This document shows positions 26,372 to 35,152 of a stretch of 64,000 nucleotides of DNA, in pieces; within the stretch, counting starts at the first letter, position 1; the number at the start of each line of letters is the position of its first letter. The stretch is taken from contig NZ_FONG01000008.1 of the NCBI RefSeq assembly GCF_900112845.1, forward strand, positions 1 through 64,000, written 5' to 3'. This stretch comes from Actinacidiphila alni (GTDB lineage Bacteria > Actinomycetota > Actinomycetes > Streptomycetales > Streptomycetaceae). Below the pieces are notes generated by a model. It did not search any database and was not told where the DNA came from. It was given only the letters and a program-made list of their open reading frames with translations. Position numbers and translations under genes: made by a program.

Positions 26372-28141
26372 ATGCGCGACGGCACGGTGGGAGGGAACGG
26401 CTTCGGTACGGCCTCGAACCCGGACAATCTCGGGTGGGACGAGGGCCTGTACCGGGACGACGCCCGTTCCTACGCGCCCGGCGCGGACGACTCCTACGCC
26501 CTCGGCGCGGACGACCCCGCCTCCGGCGGGGAGGAACCGCCGGGCCGAATACCCGAGCCGCGCGGCGCGGGCAGCGGCGGCGGGCACCGTCGCGGCGGCC
26601 CGCGGCGGCGGCCCAAGAGCCGTAGGAAGCGCATCCTGAAGTGGGTGTCGATCGGCCTCGCGGTCGCGGTGCTGGGCACGGCGGGCGCCGCGTACGGCTA
26701 CTACGAGTACCTGTCGGGCAAGATCCGCAAGGGCGAGCGCGTCAGCGGCAGCACGAATGTGGCCAAGACCAAGGCGAACGCCAACGGCGACACCCCGATG
26801 AACATCCTGATCCTGGGCTCGGACAGCCGCAATGACGCCGAGGACCTCAAGCTCGGCGGCGCCCGCAGCACCGTCGGCGAGCCGCCGCGGGCCGATGTGA
26901 TCATGATCGCCCACCTGTCGGCGGACCGCAGCAACATGTCGGTGGTCAGCATCCCGCGCGACACCCGGGTCAACATCCCGCAGTGCACGGACCCCAAGAC
27001 GCACAAGGTGTACGCGGCGACCAACGCCATCATCAACGAGTCGCTGGGCCGCGGCGGCGCGGGCTGCACGCTCGCGACCGTGCAGAATCTGACCGGCGTC
27101 TACATCGACCACTGGCTGACCATCGACTTCTCCGGTGTGGTGAAGATGGCCGACGTCGTCGGCGGTGTCGAGGTCTGCGTCAAGGAGAACGTGGACGACC
27201 ACTCCACCCCGGCGCAGCCCGGCGGCTCGCACCTGCACCTGAAGGCGGGCAAGCAGAAGGTCTACGGCGAGACCGCACTGCAGTGGCTGCGCACCCGGCA
27301 CGCGTGGGGCAGTGACGCGATGCGCGCCAAGGCCCAGCACATGTACATGAGTTCGCTGATCCGGCAGTTGCGCAGCCAGAATCTCTTCACCAACCCGGGC
27401 AAGCTCAACAAGATCGCGACCACCGCGATGTCGGCCTTCGAGGTGTCCAAGGAGATCGGCACCCCGAAGAAGCTGTACGACCTGGGCATGGAGCTGAAGA
27501 CCGTGCCGTCGAACCGCATCACGATGCTGACGATGCCGCACGACGCGGACCCCGAGGCGCCGGACGCGCACTACATCCCGTCCGCGGACGCCGCCCAGGT
27601 CTGGTCGCTGCTGCGCAACGACGTGGCGATGGACGCCAACGGCAAGGCGAAGACCCCGGCGTCCGGTTCTCCGTCGGCCAAGCCGACCACGAGCGCGCCG
27701 TCCGGGCCGCCGGCCGCCGCCGCGGGCACCATCCCGGTCACGGTCGTCAACGGCACGGCCGGCACCTCCGACGGGGTGCCGACCGGGCACCGCGCGGGTG
27801 ACATCGCCACCGCCCTCCAGGGCGCGGGCTTCACCCAGGCGAAGGCGACGCAGGAGGCCAAGCCCAGCCCCGGCACCCGGCTGGTGTATCCGACGAGCGG
27901 CGGCGCGCAGGGCAAGGCGGACGCGACGGCGGTCGCCAAGGCGCTGAAGATCCCGGCGGCGAACGTGAAGGCGGACGCGGACGTCAGCGCGATCACGCTG
28001 ACCATCGGTGCCGACTGGAAGACCGGCACGGACTTCAGCAAGACGCTGCCGAAGAGCGGCTCGGTGCCGACGACGGCCGACGCCACCAACGGCGCGGACA
28101 CCACCGGCTGCATGGAGGTCCTGCCGATCTACCGCTGGTAG
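26372..28141 (+). CDS. LCP family protein 3 with LytR_C domain
   Basis: This 589-aa protein starts at ATG 26372 behind GGGAGG. Order of parts: acidic and Gly-rich cytoplasmic tail; basic cluster GGPRRRPKSRRKR; membrane segment (about 91-112). The LCP domain contains ILILGSDSRNDAEDL, RADVIMIAHLSADRSNMSVVSIPRDTRVNIP, VYIDHWLTIDFSGVVKMADVVGGVEVC and WLRTRHAWGSDAMR. A Pro/Ser linker leads to a LytR_C domain beginning PVTVVNGTAGTSDGVPTG. The C-terminus contains one Cys. A strong bidirectional hairpin follows. Predicted cell-wall glycopolymer ligase; its polymer is unknown. Confidence 0.93.
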   Translation: MRDGTVGGNGFGTASNPDNLGWDEGLYRDDARSYAPGADDSYALGADDPASGGEEPPGRIPEPRGAGSGGGHRRGGPRRRPKSRRKRILKWVSIGLAVAVLGTAGAAYGYYEYLSGKIRKGERVSGSTNVAKTKANANGDTPMNILILGSDSRNDAEDLKLGGARSTVGEPPRADVIMIAHLSADRSNMSVVSIPRDTRVNIPQCTDPKTHKVYAATNAIINESLGRGGAGCTLATVQNLTGVYIDHWLTIDFSGVVKMADVVGGVEVCVKENVDDHSTPAQPGGSHLHLKAGKQKVYGETALQWLRTRHAWGSDAMRAKAQHMYMSSLIRQLRSQNLFTNPGKLNKIATTAMSAFEVSKEIGTPKKLYDLGMELKTVPSNRITMLTMPHDADPEAPDAHYIPSADAAQVWSLLRNDVAMDANGKAKTPASGSPSAKPTTSAPSGPPAAAAGTIPVTVVNGTAGTSDGVPTGHRAGDIATALQGAGFTQAKATQEAKPSPGTRLVYPTSGGAQGKADATAVAKALKIPAANVKADADVSAITLTIGADWKTGTDFSKTLPKSGSVPTTADATNGADTTGCMEVLPIYRW

Positions 28142-28156
28142 GACGGGCCGTATATA

Positions 28157-28202
28157 TACGGCAGCGGCCCGCGGGGGACACTCCCCGCGGGCCGCTGCCG
28201 TA
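28157..28202. terminator. Strong bidirectional terminator, 20-bp stem
   Basis: The inverted repeat TACGGCAGCGGCCCGCGGGG (28157-28176) pairs perfectly with 28183-28202 around a 6-nt loop GACACT. It lies between the convergent 3' ends of LCP3 (plus) and the glycosyltransferase (minus). Confidence 0.88.
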
Positions 28203-28219
28203 CGGTGCCGAGAAGGCGG

Positions 28220-29323
28220 CTACGCCTGTACGCGCGCGTCCTCGCCGTCGCGCACCGCCGGGCGACGGCTGGCGATCACCCGGCGGGCCAGCGAGCGCGG
28301 GCTGGTCAGGAAGCCGTAGCCCCAGCACATGTGCATGGTGGCCAGCGCGAGCGGGATCCGCAGCCGGGCGCCCACCGGCAGTCCGCGGCCCGCGGGCAGC
28401 GAGCCGGCCGTGATGGCGGCGACGTACGCGGCGGGCACCAGCAGCGCCCACGGGGTGACGGCCGCGCCGACGACCAGGCCCGCCACGTTGGCCAGCAGGG
28501 CGACGGGGGCCGCGAGATAGCGCAGGTTGACCGAACCGCGGTGGTAGCGGGTGACGACGCGCCGCCAGCGCCCGTAGTCCTTGTACTGCTTGGCCAGCGC
28601 GCGCACCGAGGGCCGCGGCCGGTAGGAGACCCGCAGCTCGGGCGAGAACCAGATGAGGTGGCCGGCCTCGCGGATGCGGTAGTTCAGCTCCCAGTCCTGG
28701 GCGCGGATGAACTCCACGTTGTAGCCGCGCTGGCGCTCCAGCACCTCGCGGCGGAAGACGCCGAGGTAGACGGTGTCGGCGGGGGCGGCGGCGCCGCCGG
28801 TGTGGAAGGCCGCGTTGCCGACGCCGATCTTCGAGGTCATCGCGGCGGCGACGGCCCGCTCCCAGTCGTTCTCGCCCTCGGCGTGCATGATGCCGCCGAC
28901 ATTGGCCGCGCCGGTCTCCGCCAGCAGCCGGACGGCGGTGGCGATGTAGTTCGGCGAGAGCATGCCGTGGCCGTCGACGCGGACGACGACGGGGTGCCGG
29001 GACGCGGCGATCGCCGCGTTGAGCGCGGCGGGGGTGCGGCCGGTGGGATTGGGCACCGTGCGCACCCGCGGGTCGGCGGCGGCCAGTTCGGCGGCGATCT
29101 CGTCGGTGCGGTCCTTGGAGGGACCGAGCGCGATCACGACCTCCAGCTCGCCGGGGTGGTCCTGCGCCAGGATGTGCCGGACGGAGTCGCGCAGATGACG
29201 CTCCTCGTCGAGCACCGGCATGATCACGGAGACCGCCGGGGCGGCGGAGAAGTGCGGCGCGGGCAGAGGCGCGGGCTGCTGTGCGGGCCGGGGTGCGGCG
29301 GGGTCTTGGTCGGCGGCGTTCAT
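28220..29323 (-). CDS. Glycosyltransferase family 2
   Basis: This 367-aa enzyme probably adds a sugar to a cell-surface glycan. After a 28-residue Pro/Ala-rich start come the GT2 signature VSVIMPVLDEERHLRDSVRHIL and the acidic motif VVRVDGHGMLSPNY, which takes the DxD position. The acceptor motif is RAQDWELNYRIREAGH, followed by a QYKDYGRWR motif like processive-type QxxRW. Three or four hydrophobic segments (ALLANVAGLVVGAAVTPWALLVPAAYVAAI) follow near the C-terminus. It resembles ExoA-type transferases. It is divergent from LCP4 with 119 bp between, suggesting co-regulation. Confidence 0.88.
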   Translation of the reverse strand: MNAADQDPAAPRPAQQPAPLPAPHFSAAPAVSVIMPVLDEERHLRDSVRHILAQDHPGELEVVIALGPSKDRTDEIAAELAAADPRVRTVPNPTGRTPAALNAAIAASRHPVVVRVDGHGMLSPNYIATAVRLLAETGAANVGGIMHAEGENDWERAVAAAMTSKIGVGNAAFHTGGAAAPADTVYLGVFRREVLERQRGYNVEFIRAQDWELNYRIREAGHLIWFSPELRVSYRPRPSVRALAKQYKDYGRWRRVVTRYHRGSVNLRYLAAPVALLANVAGLVVGAAVTPWALLVPAAYVAAITAGSLPAGRGLPVGARLRIPLALATMHMCWGYGFLTSPRSLARRVIASRRPAVRDGEDARVQA

Positions 29324-29442
29324 CGGGGCAAACGTTACCGCTAACGGGGGACACCAGCGCGTGGGGTCAAGACCGACAGTCCTATTTGTCCCTAGCCTGA
29401 ACGGGTCCGCACGTCCCTGTCCCCCGCGCGGAGGGATCCCCA

Positions 29443-30951
29443 GTGCCGCCCACCCGACGACGTCCCCCGATCCGCTGGAGCACCCGGATCGCGGGCGGCC
29501 TGGCCCTGCTGGTCATCACCGCGAGCGGCGTCGGGCACGCCGTACTGACCGGGGTGAGCGGCGCCATCGACCGGGTGGACGCGTTCGGCGGCATGGAGGG
29601 GCGGCCCGACGGTTCCAAGGGCACCAATTTCCTGCTGGTCGGCACCGACGGGCGCGACGGGCTCGACCCGGCGGAGAAGAAGGCGTACCACCTGGGCGGG
29701 GCGCCCTGTCACTGCACCGACACGATCATGCTGGTGCATCTGTCGGCGGACCGGTCGCGGGCAAGCATCGTCAGCATCCCGCGCGACACGTACGTACGGC
29801 TGCCGGACCATCCATCCGCGTCGGCCTCCCCCACGGCCCCCGTGACGCCCGCCTCGTCCCCTCCGCCGTCATCGTCGTCATCGTCGTCGGACCCCTCCGC
29901 GTCCGGTACGGCGAACGCCGCGCCCGCGACCGACGCGCAGCCGGACACCCACCCGGCCAAGATCAACGAGGCGTACGCGGACGGCGGCCCCAAGCTGACG
30001 GTGCGGACCGTCGAGCAGATGACCGGTGTGCACATCGACCACTACCTGGAGATCGACTTCACCAGCTTCATGAAGACGGTCGACGTCATCGGCGGCGTCC
30101 AGGTCTGCACGACGCGCCCGCTGAAGGACTCCTACACCGGCCTCGACCTGCCGGTCGGCACCAGCAAGCTGGACGGCGGGCAGGCGCTGCAGTACGTACG
30201 TGCCCGGCATCTGGACGCCGCGGCGGACCTCGGGCGGATGCAGCGGCAGCAGCGCTTCATGGCGCAGATCATCCACAAGGTCACCAGCGGCGGTGTGCTG
30301 GCCAATCCGCTGGAGCTCAGCAAGGTCGCCTCGACGGTGCTCGGGTCGGTGCGGGCCGACCAGAACCTGAAGTCGAGCGATCTGATCGACCTCGCGGAGG
30401 GCATGAAAAACTTCTCGGCGGGCTCGTCGGAATTCGGCTCGGTGCCGCTGAGCGACACCGACTACGAGGTCGACGGGGTCGGCTCCACCGTGAAGTGGGA
30501 CACCGCGAAGGCCGGGAAGATGTGGGCCGCGATCCGGGCGGACCGGCCGCTGGCCGTGCACCACGCGAAGAAGAAGCACAAGGGCGTCAAGGTGGACGTC
30601 GCCCCGGCGACGATCCGGGTCTCGGTGGAGAACGGCACCGACACCAGCGGGCTCGCCGCGACCGCCCAGAAGGCGCTGGCCGCGACCGGTTTCGCCACCG
30701 TCGGCACCCCCGGCACCTCCGAGCACCGCTCCGAGCGGACCGTCATCCACTACGACCCGGGCTGGGACCGTTCCGCCGCCTCCCTGGCCACCGCGCTGCC
30801 CGGCGCCGAGCTGGTCGCCGTCCCCGGCCAGGGCAAGACGATGCGGGTCACCCTCGGCACGGACTTCAAGGCGGTCACCCCGGTCACCGCCGACCCGGGC
30901 TCCACCGGCACCGAGGACACGCCGCTCACCGGTGACGACGTGGGCTGCTAG
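29443..30951 (+). CDS. LCP family protein 4 with LytR_C domain
   Basis: This 502-aa protein begins at GTG 29443 behind GGAGGG, with a very short cytoplasmic tail and a membrane segment at about residues 16-36. The LCP domain has FLLVGTDGRDGLD, CHCTDTIMLVHLSADRSRASIVSIPRDTYVRLP, VHIDHYLEIDFTSFMKTVDVIGGVQVC and YVRARHLDAAADLGRMQRQQ. Two oddities: Cys in place of the usual Arg before TDT, and a Ser/Pro/Ala-rich insertion of about 50 residues (SSPPPSSSSSSSDPSAS) inside the domain before KINEAYADGG. A LytR_C domain (IRVSVENGTDTSGLAATAQK) ends the protein. Confidence 0.92.
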   Translation: MPPTRRRPPIRWSTRIAGGLALLVITASGVGHAVLTGVSGAIDRVDAFGGMEGRPDGSKGTNFLLVGTDGRDGLDPAEKKAYHLGGAPCHCTDTIMLVHLSADRSRASIVSIPRDTYVRLPDHPSASASPTAPVTPASSPPPSSSSSSSDPSASGTANAAPATDAQPDTHPAKINEAYADGGPKLTVRTVEQMTGVHIDHYLEIDFTSFMKTVDVIGGVQVCTTRPLKDSYTGLDLPVGTSKLDGGQALQYVRARHLDAAADLGRMQRQQRFMAQIIHKVTSGGVLANPLELSKVASTVLGSVRADQNLKSSDLIDLAEGMKNFSAGSSEFGSVPLSDTDYEVDGVGSTVKWDTAKAGKMWAAIRADRPLAVHHAKKKHKGVKVDVAPATIRVSVENGTDTSGLAATAQKALAATGFATVGTPGTSEHRSERTVIHYDPGWDRSAASLATALPGAELVAVPGQGKTMRVTLGTDFKAVTPVTADPGSTGTEDTPLTGDDVGC

Positions 30952-31000
30952 CCCGTACGCCCGCCTGTACGCCCGCCCCCGCGCCCGGTCCGCCGGGACC

Positions 31001-31543
31001 TCAGTCCTCCAGGCCCTCCGCCGCGCGGGTGCGGCGCAGCTCCAGGATGGCGCGGCGGCGGGCGAGGCGGTGGGTGCGGCGGATCTGGGCCTCCTGCCAG
31101 CGGCGGCGGTCGCGGTCGGTCTCGGGGAGGACCGGCGGGACATTGCGCGGCTTGCCGTCGACGTCGACGGCGACGAAGACCAGGTAGGCGGTGGCGACCT
31201 GCTTGGCGGGGCCGGATTCGTTCCAGCGCTCGGCGACGACGCGGACGCCGACTTCCATGGAGGTGGTGCCCGTCCAGTTGACCTGGGCCTTCACCGCCAG
31301 CAGGTCACCGACCCTGACCGGCTCCAGGAAGATCATCTCGTCCATCGCGCCGGTGACCGCGGGTCCGCCGGAGTGCCGTCCGGCGACGGCGCCCGCCGCG
31401 TCGTCCACGAGCTTCATGACGACGCCGCCGTGCACGGTGCCGAGCAGATTGGTGTCGTGCGCGCTCATGATGTGGGAGAGCGTGATGCGGGACGCCGAGG
31501 TGGGCTTTCCCGGGAGCGACGGGACGTCGGAACGATCGATCAT
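31001..31543 (-). CDS. Acyl-CoA thioesterase, hotdog fold
   Basis: This 180-aa cytosolic protein hydrolyses acyl-CoA to free acid and CoA. A single BFIT/BACH-type hotdog domain is seen: TLSHIMSAHDTNLLGTVHGGVVMKLVDDAAGAVAGRHSGG, with the catalytic-type Asn/Gly-His-Gly segment, then FLEPVRVGDLLAVKAQVNWTGTTSMEVGVRV and TAYLVFVAVD. A basic C-terminal tail follows. The start is ATG 31543, preceded by AAGGTGG. It is divergent from LCP5. Chain-length preference cannot be read from sequence. Confidence 0.92.
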   Translation of the reverse strand: MIDRSDVPSLPGKPTSASRITLSHIMSAHDTNLLGTVHGGVVMKLVDDAAGAVAGRHSGGPAVTGAMDEMIFLEPVRVGDLLAVKAQVNWTGTTSMEVGVRVVAERWNESGPAKQVATAYLVFVAVDVDGKPRNVPPVLPETDRDRRRWQEAQIRRTHRLARRRAILELRRTRAAEGLED

Positions 31544-31659
31544 GTCAGCCACCTTATGTCCGTTGCGAAACGGTTGCGGCCGGTGGCCGAATGCATCGGG
31601 TCTGCTACAGAACCGCCGTGGATTCCCGGTCGTCAGCCCTGGCCGGGCACACTTCCAGC

Positions 31660-32892
31660 ATGAGTGGTTGGAGTGATGACACCGAGCAGCGCCGTGCTTC
31701 CGAGCCGCCGCTGCCGCCCGAACTGTCGCCGCGCCGGGCCGCCGCAGCAGCCGGCGGTGTCCCACCGCAGCCCGCACGCCGCCCGGCCCAGCCCGGCGGC
31801 CCCGGTGGTCCCGGCGGTTCCGGCCCCGGTGGTCCCGGCGGCCCCGGAGGCGGCGGCTACGGCCCGCCGTCGACCGGCGGCGGCACCGGCACGCGCACCC
31901 GCCGCTGGAGCACCCGCAAGAAGATCGGCGTCACGGCGCTCGGTCTGGTCGTCGTGCTGCTCGTGGTGTCCGTCTCCACGTACTTCTGGGCCGACTCCAA
32001 GGTGCGCCGCGAGGTGGACCTGAGCAAGGTCGAGGACCGGCCGCCGACGGGCAAGGGCACCAATTACCTCATCGTCGGTTCCGACAGCCGTGAGGGGCTG
32101 ACCAAGCAGGACGAGAAGGACCTGCACACCGGCGCCGCCGAGGGCCAGCGCACCGACTCGATGATGATCCTGCACACCGGCAGCAACGGCTCCACGATGA
32201 TGAGCCTGCCGCGCGACTCGTACGTGACGATCCCGGCCTTCACCGGCAAGGAGTCGGGCAAGCGCTACGCGGCCTCCACCCACAAGCTGAACCGCGCGTA
32301 CGCCGACGGCGGCCCGGAGCTGCTGACCCGCACGGTCGAGTACAACACCGGCCTGCACATCGACCACTACGCCGAGATCGGCTTCGCCGGCTTCGTGAAC
32401 CTGGTGAACGCGCTCGGCGGCGTCAACATGTGCCTGGACAAGCCGCTGAAGGACAAGGCGTCCGGCGCCGACTTCCCGGCCGGCTGCCAGAAGCTCAACG
32501 GCAAGCAGTCGCTGGCCTTCGTGCGGCAGCGGCACCAGGAGGCCGACCAGGACCTCGGCCGGATGCGCAACCAGCAGAAGTTCCTGTCCACGCTGGCCCA
32601 CCAGGCGGCCTCGCCGACGACGATCCTGAACCCGTTCAAGCTCTACCCGGTGATCGGGTCCGGCCTCGACACGCTCATCGTCGACAAGAAGATGAGCCTG
32701 ATGAACCTGACCTCGATGTTCTGGGCCATGAAGGGCGTCACGGGCGGCAGCGGCAACTCCATCACCGTGCCGATCGCCAACGCCAACTACATGACGCCCA
32801 ACGACGGTGACGCCGTCAAGTGGGACATGACGAAGGCCAAGCAGCTCTTCGACGAGCTGAAGAACGACCAGAAGGTGACGGTCACCAAGTAG
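31660..32892 (+). CDS. LCP family protein 5
   Basis: This 410-aa protein is without a LytR_C domain. A Pro/Gly-rich cytoplasmic tail (PAQPGGPGGPGGSGPGGPGG) leads to a membrane segment (about 89-110). The LCP domain has YLIVGSDSREGLTKQDEKDL, RTDSMMILHTGSNGSTMMSLPRDSYVTIP, KLNRAYADGGPELL, LHIDHYAEIGFAGFVNLVNALGGVNMC and FVRQRHQEADQDLGRMRNQQ. All conserved Arg and Asp positions look intact. ATG 31660 has a weak ribosome site, with GTG 31618 as an alternative. A strong hairpin follows the stop. Confidence 0.92.
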   Translation: MSGWSDDTEQRRASEPPLPPELSPRRAAAAAGGVPPQPARRPAQPGGPGGPGGSGPGGPGGPGGGGYGPPSTGGGTGTRTRRWSTRKKIGVTALGLVVVLLVVSVSTYFWADSKVRREVDLSKVEDRPPTGKGTNYLIVGSDSREGLTKQDEKDLHTGAAEGQRTDSMMILHTGSNGSTMMSLPRDSYVTIPAFTGKESGKRYAASTHKLNRAYADGGPELLTRTVEYNTGLHIDHYAEIGFAGFVNLVNALGGVNMCLDKPLKDKASGADFPAGCQKLNGKQSLAFVRQRHQEADQDLGRMRNQQKFLSTLAHQAASPTTILNPFKLYPVIGSGLDTLIVDKKMSLMNLTSMFWAMKGVTGGSGNSITVPIANANYMTPNDGDAVKWDMTKAKQLFDELKNDQKVTVTK

Positions 32893-32905
32893 GTCCGTCC
32901 GCACG

Positions 32906-32951
32906 AAGGGCGCGGCCCCCACAGCGAGTTCGCTGTGGGGGCCGCGCCCTT
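32906..32951. terminator. Strong bidirectional terminator, 21-bp stem
   Basis: A perfect inverted repeat starting AAGGGCGCGGCCCCCACAGC (32906-32926) pairs with 32931-32951 around the loop AGTT. It is shared by LCP5 (plus) and the surface-protein gene (minus), whose 3' ends converge here. Confidence 0.92.
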
Positions 32952-32978
32952 GTGATCGTGGAACGTGGCCGCGTGGCG

Positions 32979-33683
32979 TCAGTGCCGCGCGCCGGCCGTA
33001 CGGCGGCGCAGGCCGAACACGGCGCCACCGCCGACGACGACCAGGGCGCCGGCGATACCGGCGATCATCCCGGTGTTGCTGCCGCCACCGGTCTCGGCGA
33101 GGTCGGTGGTGCCACCGGCCGCGGGCGAGGGGGCGTTGGTGTCGGCGACGACCGCCGCACCGCTGGTGCTCGGCGTCGCGCTCGGGGTGTCGGACGGAGC
33201 CGTCGACGGGGTGTCGGACGGCGTGTCCGAGGGGGTGTCGGACGGGGTGTCCGAGGGCGTGGTGGCCGGCGTCGTGGGCGGCGTGTCCACCTTGCAGGCG
33301 GCCGAACCGGTCACCACGTCGGGCGTGATGTCCTTGTCCACGAGCCGGTTGTTCTGCGTCTTCACGTGGACGCGGTACGTGGTGTCGGGCTGCCAGTCGA
33401 CGGGGATGCTGACGACCTCGCCGTTGCCCCCCTTGCCCCTGACGTCGGACTTGGTCGCGACGACCGTGTCGCCCTGCGAGACGGTGATCGTCACCAGGGT
33501 GCCGGAGCCGTCCTTGTCGGTCACATTGATGAAGCCCTGGCCGTTGTCACAGCCGGCTTCTGCGGAGAATTCGGTGATGCTGCACGCGAGCGCGTTGCCT
33601 GCGACGCCGAGCGCGAGCGCGGCTGCGGCGGAGGCGACGCCAATGGAACGCACCGCGATGGCGGTGCGGCGGGATATGGACAC
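32979..33683 (-). CDS. Sortase-anchored (LAXTG) surface protein
   Basis: This 234-aa secreted protein has a signal peptide of about 33 residues (RRTAIAVRSIGVASAAAALALGVAGNALA). A beta-type extracellular domain with several Cys (34, 45 and one near CKVD) follows. Then comes a repetitive SDTP stalk, and a sortase signal LAETG at 195-199 with a hydrophobic stretch and RRR tail. LAXTG with this layout is the class E sortase signal of Streptomyces. It is expected to be covalently attached to peptidoglycan. The ligand or role of the globular part is unknown. Confidence 0.9.
   Translation of the reverse strand: MSISRRTAIAVRSIGVASAAAALALGVAGNALACSITEFSAEAGCDNGQGFINVTDKDGSGTLVTITVSQGDTVVATKSDVRGKGGNGEVVSIPVDWQPDTTYRVHVKTQNNRLVDKDITPDVVTGSAACKVDTPPTTPATTPSDTPSDTPSDTPSDTPSTAPSDTPSATPSTSGAAVVADTNAPSPAAGGTTDLAETGGGSNTGMIAGIAGALVVVGGGAVFGLRRRTAGARH
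33181..33261 (-). repeat. SDTP codon repeats in surface-protein stalk
   Basis: Degenerate 12-bp units encode repeated SDTP, with STAP and SATP variants, in the stalk just before the LAETG signal. They probably act as a flexible, possibly glycosylated spacer across the wall. Copy number may vary between strains. Confidence 0.8.
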
Positions 33684-33728
33684 GTCTTCCCTTCACGGGA
33701 TCGGATCACAAGCGAGGAAGCACACAGG

Positions 33729-33749
33729 GCGCGGGACCTCGTCCCGCGC
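33729..33749 (-). promoter_or_regulatory. Leader hairpin before the surface-protein gene
   Basis: The perfect 9-bp stem GCGCGGGAC / GTCCCGCGC has a 3-nt loop. It lies in the 5' untranslated region of the LAXTG gene, about 45 bp before its ATG. It could stabilise the mRNA or modulate transcription. Confidence 0.5.
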
Positions 33750-33765
33750 CGCTTGTGGCACCAAA

Positions 33766-33795
33766 CCTCTACAAGCCGTCGAGTCCGCTTGTCAA
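33766..33795 (-). promoter_or_regulatory. Promoter of the surface-protein gene
   Basis: The minus-strand -35 TTGACA (33795-33790) and -10 TAGAGG (33771-33766) are separated by 18 bp. This places the start of transcription about 75 bp upstream of the LAXTG gene ATG. It looks like a vegetative (HrdB-type) promoter. Confidence 0.6.
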
Positions 33796-33904
33796 TTGAT
33801 CGCAAACCGACCACAACCAGGCGCCGGGTGACGTTCCCACCCGTCCGAACCCCCGCCCTACGGACGATTGCCGGACATAGCGAACGCCCCCGGATCGTTG
33901 CGCC

Positions 33905-35062
33905 CTAGGGAAGGTTTCGCGCCATCACGATGCGCTGCACCTGATTGGTGCCCTCGTAGATCTGCGTGATCTTCGCGTCGCGCATCATGCGCTCGACCGG
34001 GTAGTCGCGCGTGTAGCCGTAGCCGCCGAGGAGTTGGACGGCGTCGGTGGTGATGTCCATGGCGACGTCGGAGGCGTAGCACTTGGCGGCGGCGCCGAAG
34101 AAGGTCAGGTCGCTGTCCGTGCGCTCGGACTTGGCGGCCGCCGCGTACGTGAGCTGGCGGGCCGCTTCGAGCTTCATCGCCATGTCGGCGAGCATGAACT
34201 GGATGCCCTGGAATTCGGCGATGGCCTTGCCGAACTGCTTGCGCTCGGCGACGTAGCCCTTGGCGTAGTCCAGGGCGCCCTGGGCGATGCCGAGGGCCTG
34301 GGCGGCGATGGTGACGCGGGTGTGGTCCAGCGTCTTCATGGCGGTGGCGAAGCCGGTGCCCTCGGCGCCGATGAGGCGGTCGGCGGGGATGCGGACGTTG
34401 TCGAAGTAGACCTCGCGGGTCGGCGAGCCCTTGATGCCGAGCTTCTTCTCCGGGGCGCCGAAGGAGAGGCCCTCGTCGTCCTTCTCGACCACGAAGGCCG
34501 AGATGCCCTTGGAGCGCTTGTCGGGGTCGGTGACGGCCATCACCGTGTAGAAGTCGGAGACGCCCGCGTTGGTGATCCAGCGCTTGACGCCGTTGAGTAC
34601 GTAGCTGTCGCCGTCGCGCACCGCGCGGGTCTTCATGCCCGCCGCGTCGGAACCGGCCTCGGGCTCGGACAGGCAGTACGAGAACATGCCCTCCTTGCGG
34701 GCCAGCGCGCCCAGGTACTTCGCCTTCAGCTCCTCCGAGCCGGACAGCTGCACCGGCAGCGAGCCGAGCTTGTTGACCGCCGGGATGAGGGAGGAGGAGG
34801 CACAGACCCGCGCGACCTCCTCGATCACGATGACGGTGGACAGCGCGTCGGCGCCGGCGCCGTCGTACGCCTCGGGGACGTGCACGGCGTGCAGGTCGTT
34901 GGCCTCCAGCGCGTCCCGGGCCTCCTGCGGGAAGCGGCCCTGTTCGTCCACCTCCGCGGCGAACGGCGCGATCTTCGCCTCGGCGAGCGAGCGGACCGCG
35001 TCCCGGAGCATGTCGTGCTCCTCGGAGGTCCGGAAAAGGTCGAAGTCGGAGGATCCGGCCAA
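33905..35062 (-). CDS. Acyl-CoA dehydrogenase
   Basis: This 385-aa FAD enzyme catalyses the first step of beta-oxidation or branched-chain acyl-CoA breakdown. It shows the family blocks YCLSEPEAGSDAAGMKTRA, WITNAGVSDFYTVMA, RKQFGKAIAEFQGIQFMLADMA and the C-terminal IYEGTNQVQRIVMARNLP, whose Glu is the usual catalytic base. It begins at TTG 35062 (AGSSDFDLFRTSEEHDMLRD) with GGGAGTGAG upstream. The equivalent mycobacterial gene near purE-purK is fadE25, as I recall. A TAAC-N4-GTTA element lies about 30 bp upstream. Confidence 0.94.
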   Translation of the reverse strand: MAGSSDFDLFRTSEEHDMLRDAVRSLAEAKIAPFAAEVDEQGRFPQEARDALEANDLHAVHVPEAYDGAGADALSTVIVIEEVARVCASSSLIPAVNKLGSLPVQLSGSEELKAKYLGALARKEGMFSYCLSEPEAGSDAAGMKTRAVRDGDSYVLNGVKRWITNAGVSDFYTVMAVTDPDKRSKGISAFVVEKDDEGLSFGAPEKKLGIKGSPTREVYFDNVRIPADRLIGAEGTGFATAMKTLDHTRVTIAAQALGIAQGALDYAKGYVAERKQFGKAIAEFQGIQFMLADMAMKLEAARQLTYAAAAKSERTDSDLTFFGAAAKCYASDVAMDITTDAVQLLGGYGYTRDYPVERMMRDAKITQIYEGTNQVQRIVMARNLP

Positions 35063-35152
35063 GGTGTCTCACTCCCCGAGTGCCAAGTGCTAACTACCGT
35101 TAAGTAACCCAATGATCCTAGGCCCGCGCGCCACGCGCCACCTACGTGACGT

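Noticed and set aside
33858..35072. 404-codon alternative frame across the acyl-CoA dehydrogenase, suggesting a frameshift
   Set aside because: The dehydrogenase frame is uninterrupted with all motifs; the other is an Arg-rich shadow.
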